The notes below the pieces were generated by a model. It was not told the origin of the DNA. It did no database searches and was given only the letters and a program-made list of their open reading frames with translations. From Branchipolynoe longqiensis (lineage: Eukaryota; Annelida; Polychaeta; Phyllodocida; Polynoidae): DNA of 64,000 nt. Location: assembly GCA_030323885.1 (NCBI GenBank), contig CM059187.1, positions 126,461,525 through 126,525,524 on the forward strand, read 5' to 3'. The translations under genes and the position numbers were made by a program. Below, piece after piece: positions 55,115-64,000 of this stretch (positions within the stretch are counted from its first letter, which is position 1; each line of letters begins with the position of its first letter).

Positions 55115-55330
55115 AACTCTTAAGAGCAGCACCCGGCGCAATGCCCGCCCGGCAGTAAGCTGTTTGGTAACACTACCATTTCCCACTCGCCACTGCCCAC
55201 CTCGCGCCGGATACGCTGCAAAGCGACACATCATGTTCTCGCGCCAATTCTCCCGCGCGATCACGTGACACCAACACCTAATTGGTTCGGCAATTTTGGC
55301 GCCGGCTCACATTACGCAGCACTCGGTCGG
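55115..55330. promoter_or_regulatory. CpG-rich patch with CCAAT-type motifs
   Basis: GCGCCAATTCTCCCGCGCGA, TCACGTGACACC (E-box palindrome TCACGTGA) and GATTGG-type words in both orientations. Promoter-like in composition; no transcript evidence. Confidence 0.3.
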
Positions 55331-56224
55331 CGGCCACCATTGCTTTCCGTTGTGTCTTAATGGGATGTGGCCAGATCGGGGCATGTTGACAGGCCAATCA
55401 CTACCGGGCTTCCCACCCAGCACGCACCGGCGATCCAAACAGAATTCTGGGTCCCCTTCCCTACCTACCCCTACCTCAACCCCCACCCCCACCCCCACCA
55501 TCACATTCTGCTTCTCTTCAAAACAACGATCTGAAATAAGGTGGAATTGGTTCAGATGTTATTTCTATTAACATACCCCCAACCCCATCCCCACCCCACA
55601 CCTATTGCTCCCCTTCTCAACCAGTGGTCCACAACTGGTTCATCAAAGGCTGTCCTGTCTGTGGAAAGTACATATAATATACCCCTTGTTACTTATTGAA
55701 AAGAGTAGCCAATGTGGTAGCAGCGGGTGTCCTTTGGTTTCAGAATGACCATATGTTTGACGTCCAATAGTCAATCATAAAAATCATTGTCTTCTAGAGG
55801 TGTCGTTAAATAAAAGAAGCTTTACTTTTTGCTCCGATTCTCGTCTCTCGGTATCGGAATCACATATAGAATCTGGAGAAATGCATATATATACAGTAGT
55901 ATCTGTCTTAGTCCATGTGACCGGTGAACCCCTGTTAATAGTTATTTGCCAATAAACAAACTGTACTTTGTCTCATTTGACTGTCCTTCCAATGGCAGGA
56001 CCCATGCTATATGAGGACACAACATCAGTCTGGGTTCATGTTGAAAACAGATACTATATGTCTGATATTAAGTATGACGGCACCACGCGTGTAGTGAATA
56101 TTCATTCGGATGTGAATGTTTTGACAGTCCTATTCTTTTTTTTATTTGACCTTGACCGTTGACCTGAACACAATTAACCTTACATTGTGTGTGTGTGATA
56201 ACTGATACAACAGCAGCCAATTCT
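55331..56224. other. No gene recognised
   Basis: Low-complexity CCCCCACCCC at 55478-55498. Otherwise nothing. Confidence 0.35.
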
Positions 56225-56600
56225 GGCACTCTCCGGGCCTGATAACGCGGTTCTTCAGCCGCCTGTCGGCAGGTTCCTTCGCGCCGCCTCCCCTCGGCCT
56301 TATCTCCGGCCCGTGTTAACAGCTCCGCCTGTAGTGTTGGCAGTGACCGCGCCGTGAGGAGGGCGCCACATTAGCCGGCCCCGCCCCGCTGTGAGCCCCG
56401 GTAAGCCGCGCCGCGTCCCACCCACCCGCGCACCATGCGCGCGCACCCCGCCACCGTGCGCACCCAAATGAGCCAATCGCATGATCCCGGCCGGGGTAAA
56501 TGCACATTCTCGACGAAAAGGCACCGGCTCGCACCATCAGCGCCCCCCTCCATAATGGCGGCCGCGGCGGGAACTACACCAATGCCTCAGCTATGCCGAT
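56225..56600. promoter_or_regulatory. Strongest CpG-rich patch, promoter candidate
   Basis: Dense CG (GGCCCCGCCCCGC, GCCGCGCCGCGTCCC, GCGCGCGCACCCCGCC), a consensus CCAAT in GAGCCAATCGC (56470-56480) and GGCGGCCGCGGCGGG. Several short frames overlap but none reads as a known N-terminus. It could be the CpG-island promoter of a gene lying outside the window. Confidence 0.35.
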
Positions 56601-57700
56601 TTTGTTTGCTCTCGTAATTCAAACCTGCGCGATGAATTATGGTATTTTTATGCTTATGTAATAAATGCAGTGGAACCGTCGAACCTGCGCTCACCACATT
56701 ACCGATGCGGGTGTGTGTGGTGGACTGTTCTCTTATTTTTCTTTGTTGGTTAGTTGGTGTTTTGGAGGGGGGGGGAGGGGGGAGCTGGTCGGTGAAAGTT
56801 GCCACACGATTGCTGTATCCTTCCAAAACGTGGGTGAATGTCCTCTGGATAGTCCATAGCGTAATAAGAGGCGGTGTCGATGACTACAATATACATTTGA
56901 CGCAGTGTATTCTGCACAGTGCGTCGCTACTCATAACATTGGTTCTTCCCACTGCCAACAGAGGGCGGGTTGGTGGTGAAAATAGTGTATGTGCCATTTT
57001 CCGCAGTGTATCTTGCACAATGGGATTCGCCATCTTCCAACTGTCCAAGTAACCATCTCTTCATCTTTCTCCAGGGCTTAATAATGCACAATATAATAGT
57101 ACATTCTAATGATACTGTGATAATTGTGTGCGTATGACCCAGCTCCTCCAGTACATCAGCAAGTTGGATTTATTTGGCTTTTTAAGCAAAGACAGAACAT
57201 ACATTTTCCACGGGGAATACACAATCCATTTCTACCTACAACATTACTTCTTTCCACTACCACCAAAGAGCAGGTTATTAGAGGGTACACTTCAGAAAAT
57301 CTTTTCAGCGGAGACCGTTGCGCAGTGAGATTCCACCCACAACATTAGTTCTCTCCACTGCCACCAGTGGGCGAGTTTGGTTGGTGGTGGAAATCATCTC
57401 TTGTCGGCATCGTGCTATCATCAATCACACCATTGTGCACCACATTAACACCATGGTCTCCGTCTTTGACACAATCCCTCGCCATAAAATTATTTAAAAA
57501 AATAAAATAAAGGGACTCCTCACATAAATCATGTCGCTCCGCACTCTTTATGATGATGTCATTCTTTATCGCCACCCATACTTCTAATCACAATTTGAAT
57601 GTTGTTGTGCATCAAGACGGGGCACTTTATAATCGGTGCATATGACCTCACGGGGAAAGACAAGTATAACCATTACAACTACACTTAAATGGGTGTATTG
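56601..57700. other. No gene recognised
   Basis: G run near 56766-56783. CCACTGCCAACAGAGGGCG and CCACTGCCACCAGTGGGCGAG with GGTTGGTGGTG(A/G)AAAT (56948-56985 and 57356-57389) form a ~40-bp dispersed pair. Frames lack domains. Confidence 0.35.
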
Positions 57701-57704
57701 GGTG

Positions 57705-57912
57705 TTTGATCTCCTAGCAAGATCAGGACAGGCATAAAATCAGGACAGGCATCGACCGACTTGTGACAGTGCCCACTGATACTAGTGATAGGGACTGCTA
57801 TGCTATTGCTTCCTCGGAATATTGCACCATGGCCCAATATTCCGCCCAGTCACCTTATCCTGACATTGAACCAACCTACCCTATTAATACCGAGTAGTTC
57901 TAGTTCTGCTAA
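57705..57912 (-). mobile_element. Divergent SINE-1 relative, head missing
   Basis: GACTTGTGACAGTGCCCAC, GCCCAGTCACCTTATCCTGA and CTATTAATACCGAG match the family in order; GATCAGGACAGGCAT is duplicated near the tail. Confidence 0.65.
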
Positions 57913-57923
57913 TGACTATTTCT

Positions 57924-58368
57924 GGGGCCGTATGCAGCAATCGGTGATAGGCTTAGCCGGAGTTAGGGCACTAGCTCCGGTTAGCTACCTCAGGGTTGCG
58001 GCGGGTTGGAGAAATAGGTCAAGTGGTATGCACCAATGTCTTAGCCGGGGCGGATAGCTAACCATGAAGTTATTTATAGATGTGGGAACTCCCTCAAGTC
58101 GACAATATGAATAATGCCGCCAATGTGGCGGCGGCATTAATATCGGTTCGAATTTAGGGTTAAATTGATAAGATTTCACTTATTGTGTATGTAATTCTGT
58201 TAAATATGACAGCATTGAATAGATTTGGGTGTAATATATTGCCGCCGATGTGGCGATGGCGACGGCGGCCATTTTTAGTTGACGTTCGACGGTATGGATA
58301 TCGACATCGATGCGGCGGTGGCGATTTGTTTACTTTACATTCGTCGATTCGACAACATGCATAACGCC
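57924..58368. mobile_element. FB-2 copy, right end lost
   Basis: Starts GGGGCCGTATGCAGCAATCG. Contains GGCGGCGGCATTAATATCGG, TTCGAATTTAGGGTTAA and GTAATTCTGTTAAATATGAC. It passes into a CT-rich array at about 58369 instead of ending in a TIR. Confidence 0.75.
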
Positions 58369-58720
58369 GCCAATTTCTTCCTCCTATTTCGGCTCTCCTA
58401 TTTCTTCCTCCTATTTCGGCTCTCCTATTTCTCCCTATTTTTCTCTGCTACCTTTCCTCTCCTCTTTTCTCCCTGCTGTTTCTGATCTCCTATATAACCT
58501 TGTTATTTCTGCGCTCCAAATTCTCCCTGCTATCCCTGTTCTCAATTTCTCTCTCCTATTTCTGCTTCCCCATTTCTCCTCGCTATTCTCCTCTCCCATT
58601 CCTCCCTCCTATTTCAGCTCTCCCACTTTTGTCTAGTTCCACATTCTCTCCATCCTCCAACTCTTCTTCATATTCCACCATCTCTTCCTCTTCCTATTCC
58701 TCCCGCGCCTGTTTCTCCCC
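58369..58720. repeat. CT-rich minisatellite (CTCCTATTTCTTCC type)
   Basis: Units of about 14-28 bp such as TCGGCTCTCCTATTTCTTCC, degenerating rightward. Serine/leucine-rich frames across it are artefacts. Confidence 0.85.
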
Positions 58721-59335
58721 TCTCAACCACATGCATCTTCCCCATCCATGTTGGGCAGGCAGCTGCCCAGCGGTTCTATATTTGGCATCCCCTCCACTCC
58801 CCCCCTCCACACCCCCACCCGCTTCTCTGACATTCACACACTGAAGTGTGATGGATGCATGCTGACTGGAGCAGGACCACGTGACCAGGTAACCGTGACG
58901 ACTAGCGGGTGATGGGATCAATACGCTGGCTCCAGGGTGGCGGGTTAGGGGTGGGTGGAAGGCGGGGGCGAGGGTAGAGGACGGGTGGGTGTAGGGTGGA
59001 AAGGGTGGGGGTGGGGGGGGGGGGTCACTGCCATTTACTCCCACGCCCACAACAATGCGTCTATAGTAAATCCTCATGTACCAGTAATGCACATTGTGCA
59101 GGTAAATATCGTTGTTTTCTCGCATATTTAAGAGCAGTCTAGGGGGATGTAGGGGGGATGCTGATTTTGGAGAGCTCGCCCATTAAGGCATTCTATTTTG
59201 TGATCGGCCCTACATTTCAATGGCACTCATTTCTTGTTATCTGCATAACCCTTATTGTAGTATATTGGGGCTTGTCTGCATGTGTGTATGTTATATTAGA
59301 AGTCAATTTAATACTAGAACTTATTAAAAGTCAAT
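58721..59335. other. No gene recognised
   Basis: Low complexity at 58795-58820 and 58940-59030 (GGGTGGGTG and a G run). Confidence 0.4.
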
Positions 59336-59681
59336 TTAAAGTTGCATAGTCAGATGGTTTTGAGTTTCTGTCATTTTCTGAGATAAACATGTTAGGTTGA
59401 TCGTTATATCTACCTTACTTTAGCTTGAAGTTACTTTTATTTTAAATGGTAAACTTTTTAGATATTTTGGGTGCAAACATGGAAAATTAGTTTTGGCAAG
59501 CTTGCCAAATACCATAGACTTCTGCAGTATCAGGTTCTGTTAAATTGACTCAGTGTTCCCTTCTACGCAGAAACAAATGCTTAATAAGTGCATCAGTATC
59601 TAAGTTAGATATGTAAAATCAAATCTAGATAATTGGTTTGGTTTTGAAAATTTTATATTTCATCCGACTATGCAGCTTTAA
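59336..59681. mobile_element. MITE-1, complete copy
   Basis: TTAAAGTTGCATAGTCAGAT to ATCCGACTATGCAGCTTTAA, 346 bp. Confidence 0.88.
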
Positions 59682-59794
59682 TCATAGAACTTAGATTAAT
59701 TAGAAGTTTATTGTAACAGTTAGCTTTGCAGCCGGTCTCTTTTTGATGAAGCAAGACAAATATCAATCGCGCAAATTGATCTTCCTCATTCCAC

Positions 59795-59965
59795 TGTTCC
59801 TTGCCCTATCCTAGTAACACCGAACGCCAGGCTAGGTAGCGAATAGTATCAATTAAATCATTGCCTTGACTCGGCCAGGATTCGAACCCGGGGTTCGAAT
59901 CCCACAGCCGACCAAAACGGGAGGCGGACGCTCAAGTCATCAGGCCATCCGGTATGGCTGTCTAC
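59795..59965 (-). mobile_element. SINE-1 head-side fragment
   Basis: Minus-strand head with two consecutive GGTTCGAA B-box-like words (a local duplication at 59880-59908), then the start of the body to GGATAGGGCAAGG. Confidence 0.7.
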
Positions 59966-60115
59966 CATCGTCCTAAAAAAGAAAACATAGTTATTGTTGT
60001 TCTCTGTTGTGCTTTTACGAAAGTAATATGTCACTTCTTATGCCACACAATTAGGCATTCTAATTCGCATGCCTAGTTGCTTGTCTGTGCGTGCAAATTT
60101 GATTCAGTCATTTTA

Positions 60116-60170
60116 TCGGCGTTTTATGTCCTAGCAAGAACATTTCAGTTCATATCAGGATGACTATGCA
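60116..60170 (-). mobile_element. SINE-1 3' tail fragment
   Basis: GGCGTTTTATGTCCTAGCAA and CATATCAGGATGAC. Confidence 0.55.
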
Positions 60171-60208
60171 TGTACATTATGATTTAAATTATCAATAAAC
60201 ATCAGCGT

Positions 60209-60325
60209 ACACCCCCCCCCCCTCCACCCCCCCCCCAAACGCACCCCTTCCACTGTAACTGTAACTGTAACCTTCAGCCATTGATGCTCTAAACAAGGGG
60301 TTGACGGGGGAGGGGGGGGGGGAGA
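60209..60325. repeat. Poly-C and poly-G tracts
   Basis: CCCCCCCCCC (60211 on), CACCCCCCCCCC (60225 on) and GGGGGAGGGGGGGGGG (60307 on). Confidence 0.85.
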
Positions 60326-60984
60326 CTAAGCTGAAATGCACGGATTGTGGCTGGTTGAAGTTTAACACTGACGAGTGCGATGCTGGAATCAGTTTTAACG
60401 CTAGACGCGTAAATTATGCAGATATGTCATCGAATCTCGCCGACTGCCCGAATCAATACGGGCACCATGTGACTACCTGCCGGCTTACCCGTCGCCCTGC
60501 CGCATCGCCGCCACCCCACAATGAATGGCCGGGGTGCGCGCGCATTCACAGTCTGTCTCCCCAACCACCCAACTGCTGCAGCCATTTGAGCGATCAAGTA
60601 GAAAACAGTTTGTGTCGGTTTAGGATTTGGGTGAAGGGACATCATCAGCACGAGATCTCCCTCTATTTAAAAACAAAAATTTTAAAAAGAAAAAGTGTTT
60701 CCTATTGAAGGCAGAATTTCGGATAGGGGTGGGAGGAGGTGGGGTCAGGGGGTTCAGGCATTGTGAGTGACTGACCCTCCTCCTCCGCCCCCCAAACCTC
60801 TCCTCCCCTGCCACACTTCACTACACCGTCCATACAGCCGCACACAATATGTGTGGGCCCCTGTAATTTCCAGTTGGATATCACCGTCTACATGTCATGG
60901 GAAAAAAACTCAACCTCTCAGCGTCATGACCCCTTGCACAGAATAAGGCACACTATCTCAGATATGTCATCTCCACTCGGCGCA
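60326..60984. other. No gene recognised
   Basis: The 135-codon frame at 60301-60708 has no recognisable domain. CpG is moderately high at 60430-60560. Confidence 0.35.
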
Positions 60985-61915
60985 CTCATCAGTGCGCACA
61001 CTGCATACTGCACACGTTACATAGCACACGCATCACACATATCACACACAGCGAACACAGTGCGCACTGCATCATACACAGCACACGCATCACACACAGC
61101 ACACATATCACATGCAGCAAACACAGCACACACTGCATTATACACAGCACACACAGCACACATATCACACATAGTGAACACAGTGCACACTGCATCATAC
61201 ACAGCACATGCATCACACACAACACATACATCACACACAGCAAACACATCGCACAATGCATCATACACAGCACACACATCACACACAACACATGCACACA
61301 AAAGCACATGCATTACACAACGAACACAACAGACACTGCATACATATCATACACAGCGCACACAGTGCATACTGCCCACACAACACATACTGTTCAGTAC
61401 ATATATAACACAGACATCACACATAACACATGCTTCGCTCATAGTGCACACACCGCAGAGATGTCATGCACAGTCCACACTGCCACCACAGCACACACTG
61501 CACACAACACACACAGCGCACACAACACATACATCGCACACGGCATAGACATCACACGCATCACACCGAACACACTGCACACACTGCACAGACAGCACAT
61601 GCATCACACCGAACACACTGCACACACATCACACACTGCATAGACAGCATATCAATCACACCAAACACACTGCACACACATCACACACGGCACACACATC
61701 ACACACATCACACACTGCATATACAGCACATGCATCACACATAACACACTGCACACAGAGCACACGCAATGCACACAACACACACTGCATGCACACCCCA
61801 CACACATTACATAGAACACACAATATACAAAATGCACACATTACACACTACACACAGTGCACACACAGCACACACTACACACACTGCAGACAACACACAC
61901 TGAACAACCTACACG
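60985..61915. repeat. CA-rich tandem array (CACACATCACACACAGC)
   Basis: More than 50 imperfect units mixing CACACATCACACACAGCACA, GCGAACACAGTGCACACTGC and CATCATACACAG, with a longer ~60-bp periodicity in the first half. Long frames on both strands (up to 231 codons of Thr/His/Ala/Ser) are translations of the repeat. Confidence 0.92.
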
Positions 61916-61973
61916 GCGAGTGGTCATGCAGAGTGGGGCGGAGATGTTGGACCACGAGGTAGCCGACTACATC

Positions 61974-62072
61974 CTCCTCTCCCCCTCTCCCCCTCTCCCT
62001 CCCCTCTCTCTCTATATATATTAATAAATATGTATATAGAAGGAGTATATATATAGAGAGAGAGAGGGAAGG
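61974..62072. repeat. CT / TA / GA compound microsatellite
   Basis: CCCCCTCTCCC, then TA, then GAGAGAGAGAG. Confidence 0.85.
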
Positions 62073-62402
62073 AGAGAAAATCAATCATGGATCATGTATT
62101 TTAAAATATGATTATTATTTTAGTAGTATTATTAAAGTGATCAATATAATGTATGGTATTATTCCCCGGACATCCGCATTATACGAAGAACTCTTCTAAT
62201 TGGCTCGTTTTTTATGAATGCCACTAAAAACTCATCAACCACACCTGACAAATGTTAGGGACGATATAGATGTACTATATAATGTATATGGATATGAATA
62301 ATTAAACCACCAACTTGTAATTCAGACCAATATAAAAGCAATAACCGATACATACTGGTGACTCGCTAACCTGATTCTTCACTGTCACTTTCAAGTTATA
62401 CA

Positions 62403-62524
62403 TGGGATGAATAAGCAATTATGCCAGTATAAAGGCGCGGAAGGGAATTTCATAGGATTGTTCTGTATTTACTGATTAGGTGCCTTACTCTTATGTCTGA
62501 CCCATCCACTATATAGGTCTATAT

Positions 62525-62559
<35 letters not shown>

Positions 62560-62582
62560 GGAGAGGGAGAGAGAAAGAGAGG
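62403..62582 (+). mobile_element. MS-element copy with TA/GA microsatellite
   Basis: GGGATGAATAAGCAATTATG, CCAGTATAAAGGCGCGGAAG, GGAATTTC, then a body to TATATATATATA(GA)n. Confidence 0.6.
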
Positions 62583-62904
62583 GGAATTAATCATGTATCG
62601 TGCATTATTAGCATTATTATTAAAGTGATTCATAAATGGAACACATATCAATAAATCAGTAGCGTCTGAACTCTTCCAGTTACCTCAGCTTTGCGGGATT
62701 TTTTCCTCACGTATTTTACTCACAACGCATCAATCCCAACCAATTTTAGGAAGCACATACAGAGGGAAACAATCAAAATGATCATTATTACTATCATTAA
62801 ATTAATTATTAAACAATATACCCCTCAATGAATCCGAGCCTTATATACAAGTTGTTCAGGTACTTCCATATTGGCGCACCCCGTCTGCTCTTTATTTGGC
62901 AAAG

Positions 62905-63234
62905 ACCAGACGGGATGGCCGAATGAGTTAGAGGGTCCGTCTCCCGTGCTGGTAGATCGTGGGTTCGAACCCTGGTTGAGTCAAACCAATGACTTAACAA
63001 TTTATACTTGTCTCTTCCTAGCCAGGCACTCGGCATTATTAGGACAGGGCAAGGACTGGTGTGCTCAGTGTCAGGATAATGTGACTGAGTGGGATACCAG
63101 GTTATGGAGCCGGTGGTCTAGTTTCCCAGTGGGACAGCACTATAAAGTCGACATGAGTGTGCACTGTCACAAGTCGGTACCCGTCTTGATATGGCCTTAG
63201 ATGTTGCTAGGATGTAAAACAACAACAAACAAAC
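62905..63234 (+). mobile_element. SINE-1 reference copy, intact with 13-bp duplication
   Basis: TTATTTGGCAAAG at 62892-62904 and 63235-63247. Head GATGGCCGAATGAGTTAGAG (A box) and GTGGGTTCGAACCC (B box, 62960-62973), about 250 bp of body conserved across the family, tail GTAAAACAACAACAAACAAAC. The perfect duplication suggests recent insertion. The best copy to define the family. Confidence 0.95.
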
Positions 63235-63373
63235 TTATTTGGCAAAGTGCGCACCGCGTGTTGCGCTAACAGTTCGCCAACTACACATGCCAACTCTTAC
63301 AAATCATATGCGAGAGGCAATCAATCATGGGCCATAGTTAAAATTAGTATTGCTATTACCAGTTTCAATTTTT

Positions 63374-63720
63374 ACAGTCCGATGCTTTTACTAGTTTTAA
63401 GTTTCTGCCCTTTTTTGTAGAAAAAATATATTAGGTTGGTCCTTAATTTAGTTTGAAGTAACTTTGATTATGAAGGGCTAATAATGGAGATATTTTAAGT
63501 GGAAAAAAAGCCAGCTTAAGTTTGGTATGTACATACACATTCTGGCACTATGGGCTTCAGCAGTAATAGGATTAACCAAATTTACTGAGTATTTCGTTCC
63601 TTGAAGCCCCGAATGCTTAATAACTGCACTATTAATATGAAGATCAAAATTAAATTGAGGTAATTGTTTTGGGTTTGAAAATTGCACGCCTTCAAGTTCA
63701 ATGGAATATGCAGCTTTAAT
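63374..63720. mobile_element. MITE-1, divergent copy
   Basis: CAGTCCGATGCTTTTAC to ATATGCAGCTTTAA, family order throughout, several substitutions. Confidence 0.75.
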
Positions 63721-63774
63721 TTAATCGTCAACTAACAATATACCTTTCATTGAACCTGGAATACACTAAACCAA

Positions 63775-63962
63775 GAGCGACAGAGGGAGGGGGACAGAGT
63801 GAAGGAGGGAGAACAAAAACATGAAACATACATGTTACTTAAAATTATATATTATTCTCAATATTGTTAAAGGAGTATATAAATAGAGAGAGAGAGAGCA
63901 AAACAGATCGAGAGAGAAAGGGCAGGTGAGAGTGAGGATGGAGAGGAGAGGGGGAGGGAGAA
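63775..63962. repeat. GA-rich simple repeats
   Basis: GAGGGAGGGGGACAG, GAGAGAGAGAGAGC and GGAGAGGAGAGGGGG tracts. Confidence 0.8.
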
Positions 63963-64000
63963 CCAATAATGGATCGTACAAGTTCAAATTAATATAATAA

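Noticed and set aside
60853..61548. 231-codon Thr/His/Ala frame
   Set aside because: Translation of the CA-rich array.
62918..62990. Functional tRNA gene
   Set aside because: A and B boxes are good but it is the head of a SINE with a target-site duplication. The same holds for the heads at 12396, 51602 and others.

Overview
This window reads as gene-poor, repeat-dense nuclear DNA of an animal, most likely a marine invertebrate. A mollusc or other lophotrochozoan is my inference, not something the sequence proves. The evidence is (TTAGGG)n, tRNA-headed SINEs with target-site duplications, a non-LTR retrotransposon 3' end, a gag-bearing LTR retrotransposon, many MITE/foldback families, abundant TA/CA microsatellites and a 500-N scaffold gap. 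I found no convincing host protein exon, rRNA or functional tRNA gene. Almost all open frames are either low-complexity translations of tandem repeats or lie inside mobile elements. The only recognisable coding remnants are a LINE reverse-transcriptase C-terminus (6.3 kb) and a broken Gag (37.2-39.9 kb, minus strand).

Repeat families (working names). SINE-1: ~330 bp, tRNA-like head, long shared body, (AAC/AACC)n tail, 12-14 bp duplications, many copies. SINE-2: tRNA-like head, poly(A) tail, three copies. TRIM-1: ~495 bp miniature LTR elements with 182-bp terminal repeats that each hold a tRNA-Gln-like sequence, two full copies. MITE-1: ~350 bp, ends TTAAAGYTGCATAGTCC, about ten copies. MITE-2: pogo-like, TA-CAGTAAAACC ends, many copies. 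FB-1: (GCATTC)n and GCGGTATGC foldbacks. FB-2: ends GGGGCCNTATGCA with GCC-rich interior. FB-3: ends close to TTAAGGCCCTGTCACA. MS-element: conserved ~45-bp block next to (TA)n microsatellites, about eleven copies.

Layout. 0-1.1 kb: FB-1. 1.2-2.7 kb: MS-elements and degenerate arrays. 2.7-5.7 kb: CpG-rich patch, gap and sequence with little recognisable content. 5.7-16.5 kb: SINE-1 copies, LINE fragment, MITEs, a second FB-1. 16.6-25.7 kb: MS-elements, FB-2, FB-3, second LINE fragment, nested SINE-1, a perfect inverted repeat. 25.9-33.8 kb: TRIM-1, MITEs, SINE-2, an 800-bp TIR element. 34.5-36.3 kb: GT-rich and GGGGCATATT-type arrays. 37-40.4 kb: LTR retrotransposon inside a MITE-1. 41-48 kb: triplet repeats, a 54-bp minisatellite, a CCCTGCACCCCACA minisatellite. 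48-55.1 kb: second TRIM-1, FB-3, MITE-2 tandem array, two nested MITE-1 copies, SINE-1 split by FB-2. 55.1-64 kb: CpG-rich patches, FB-2, MITE-1, CA-rich array, an intact SINE-1.

At least six nested insertions give a relative chronology: MITE-1 is old (LTR element, SINE-2 and MS-element all landed in it), SINE-1 is older than FB-2 and a 255-bp TIR element, and an MS-element was hit by MITE-2. The least ordinary items are TRIM-1 with its tRNA-like LTR, the MS-element family, the perfect 69-bp inverted repeat, and the twin -1 frame breaks at identical G7 runs in gag.
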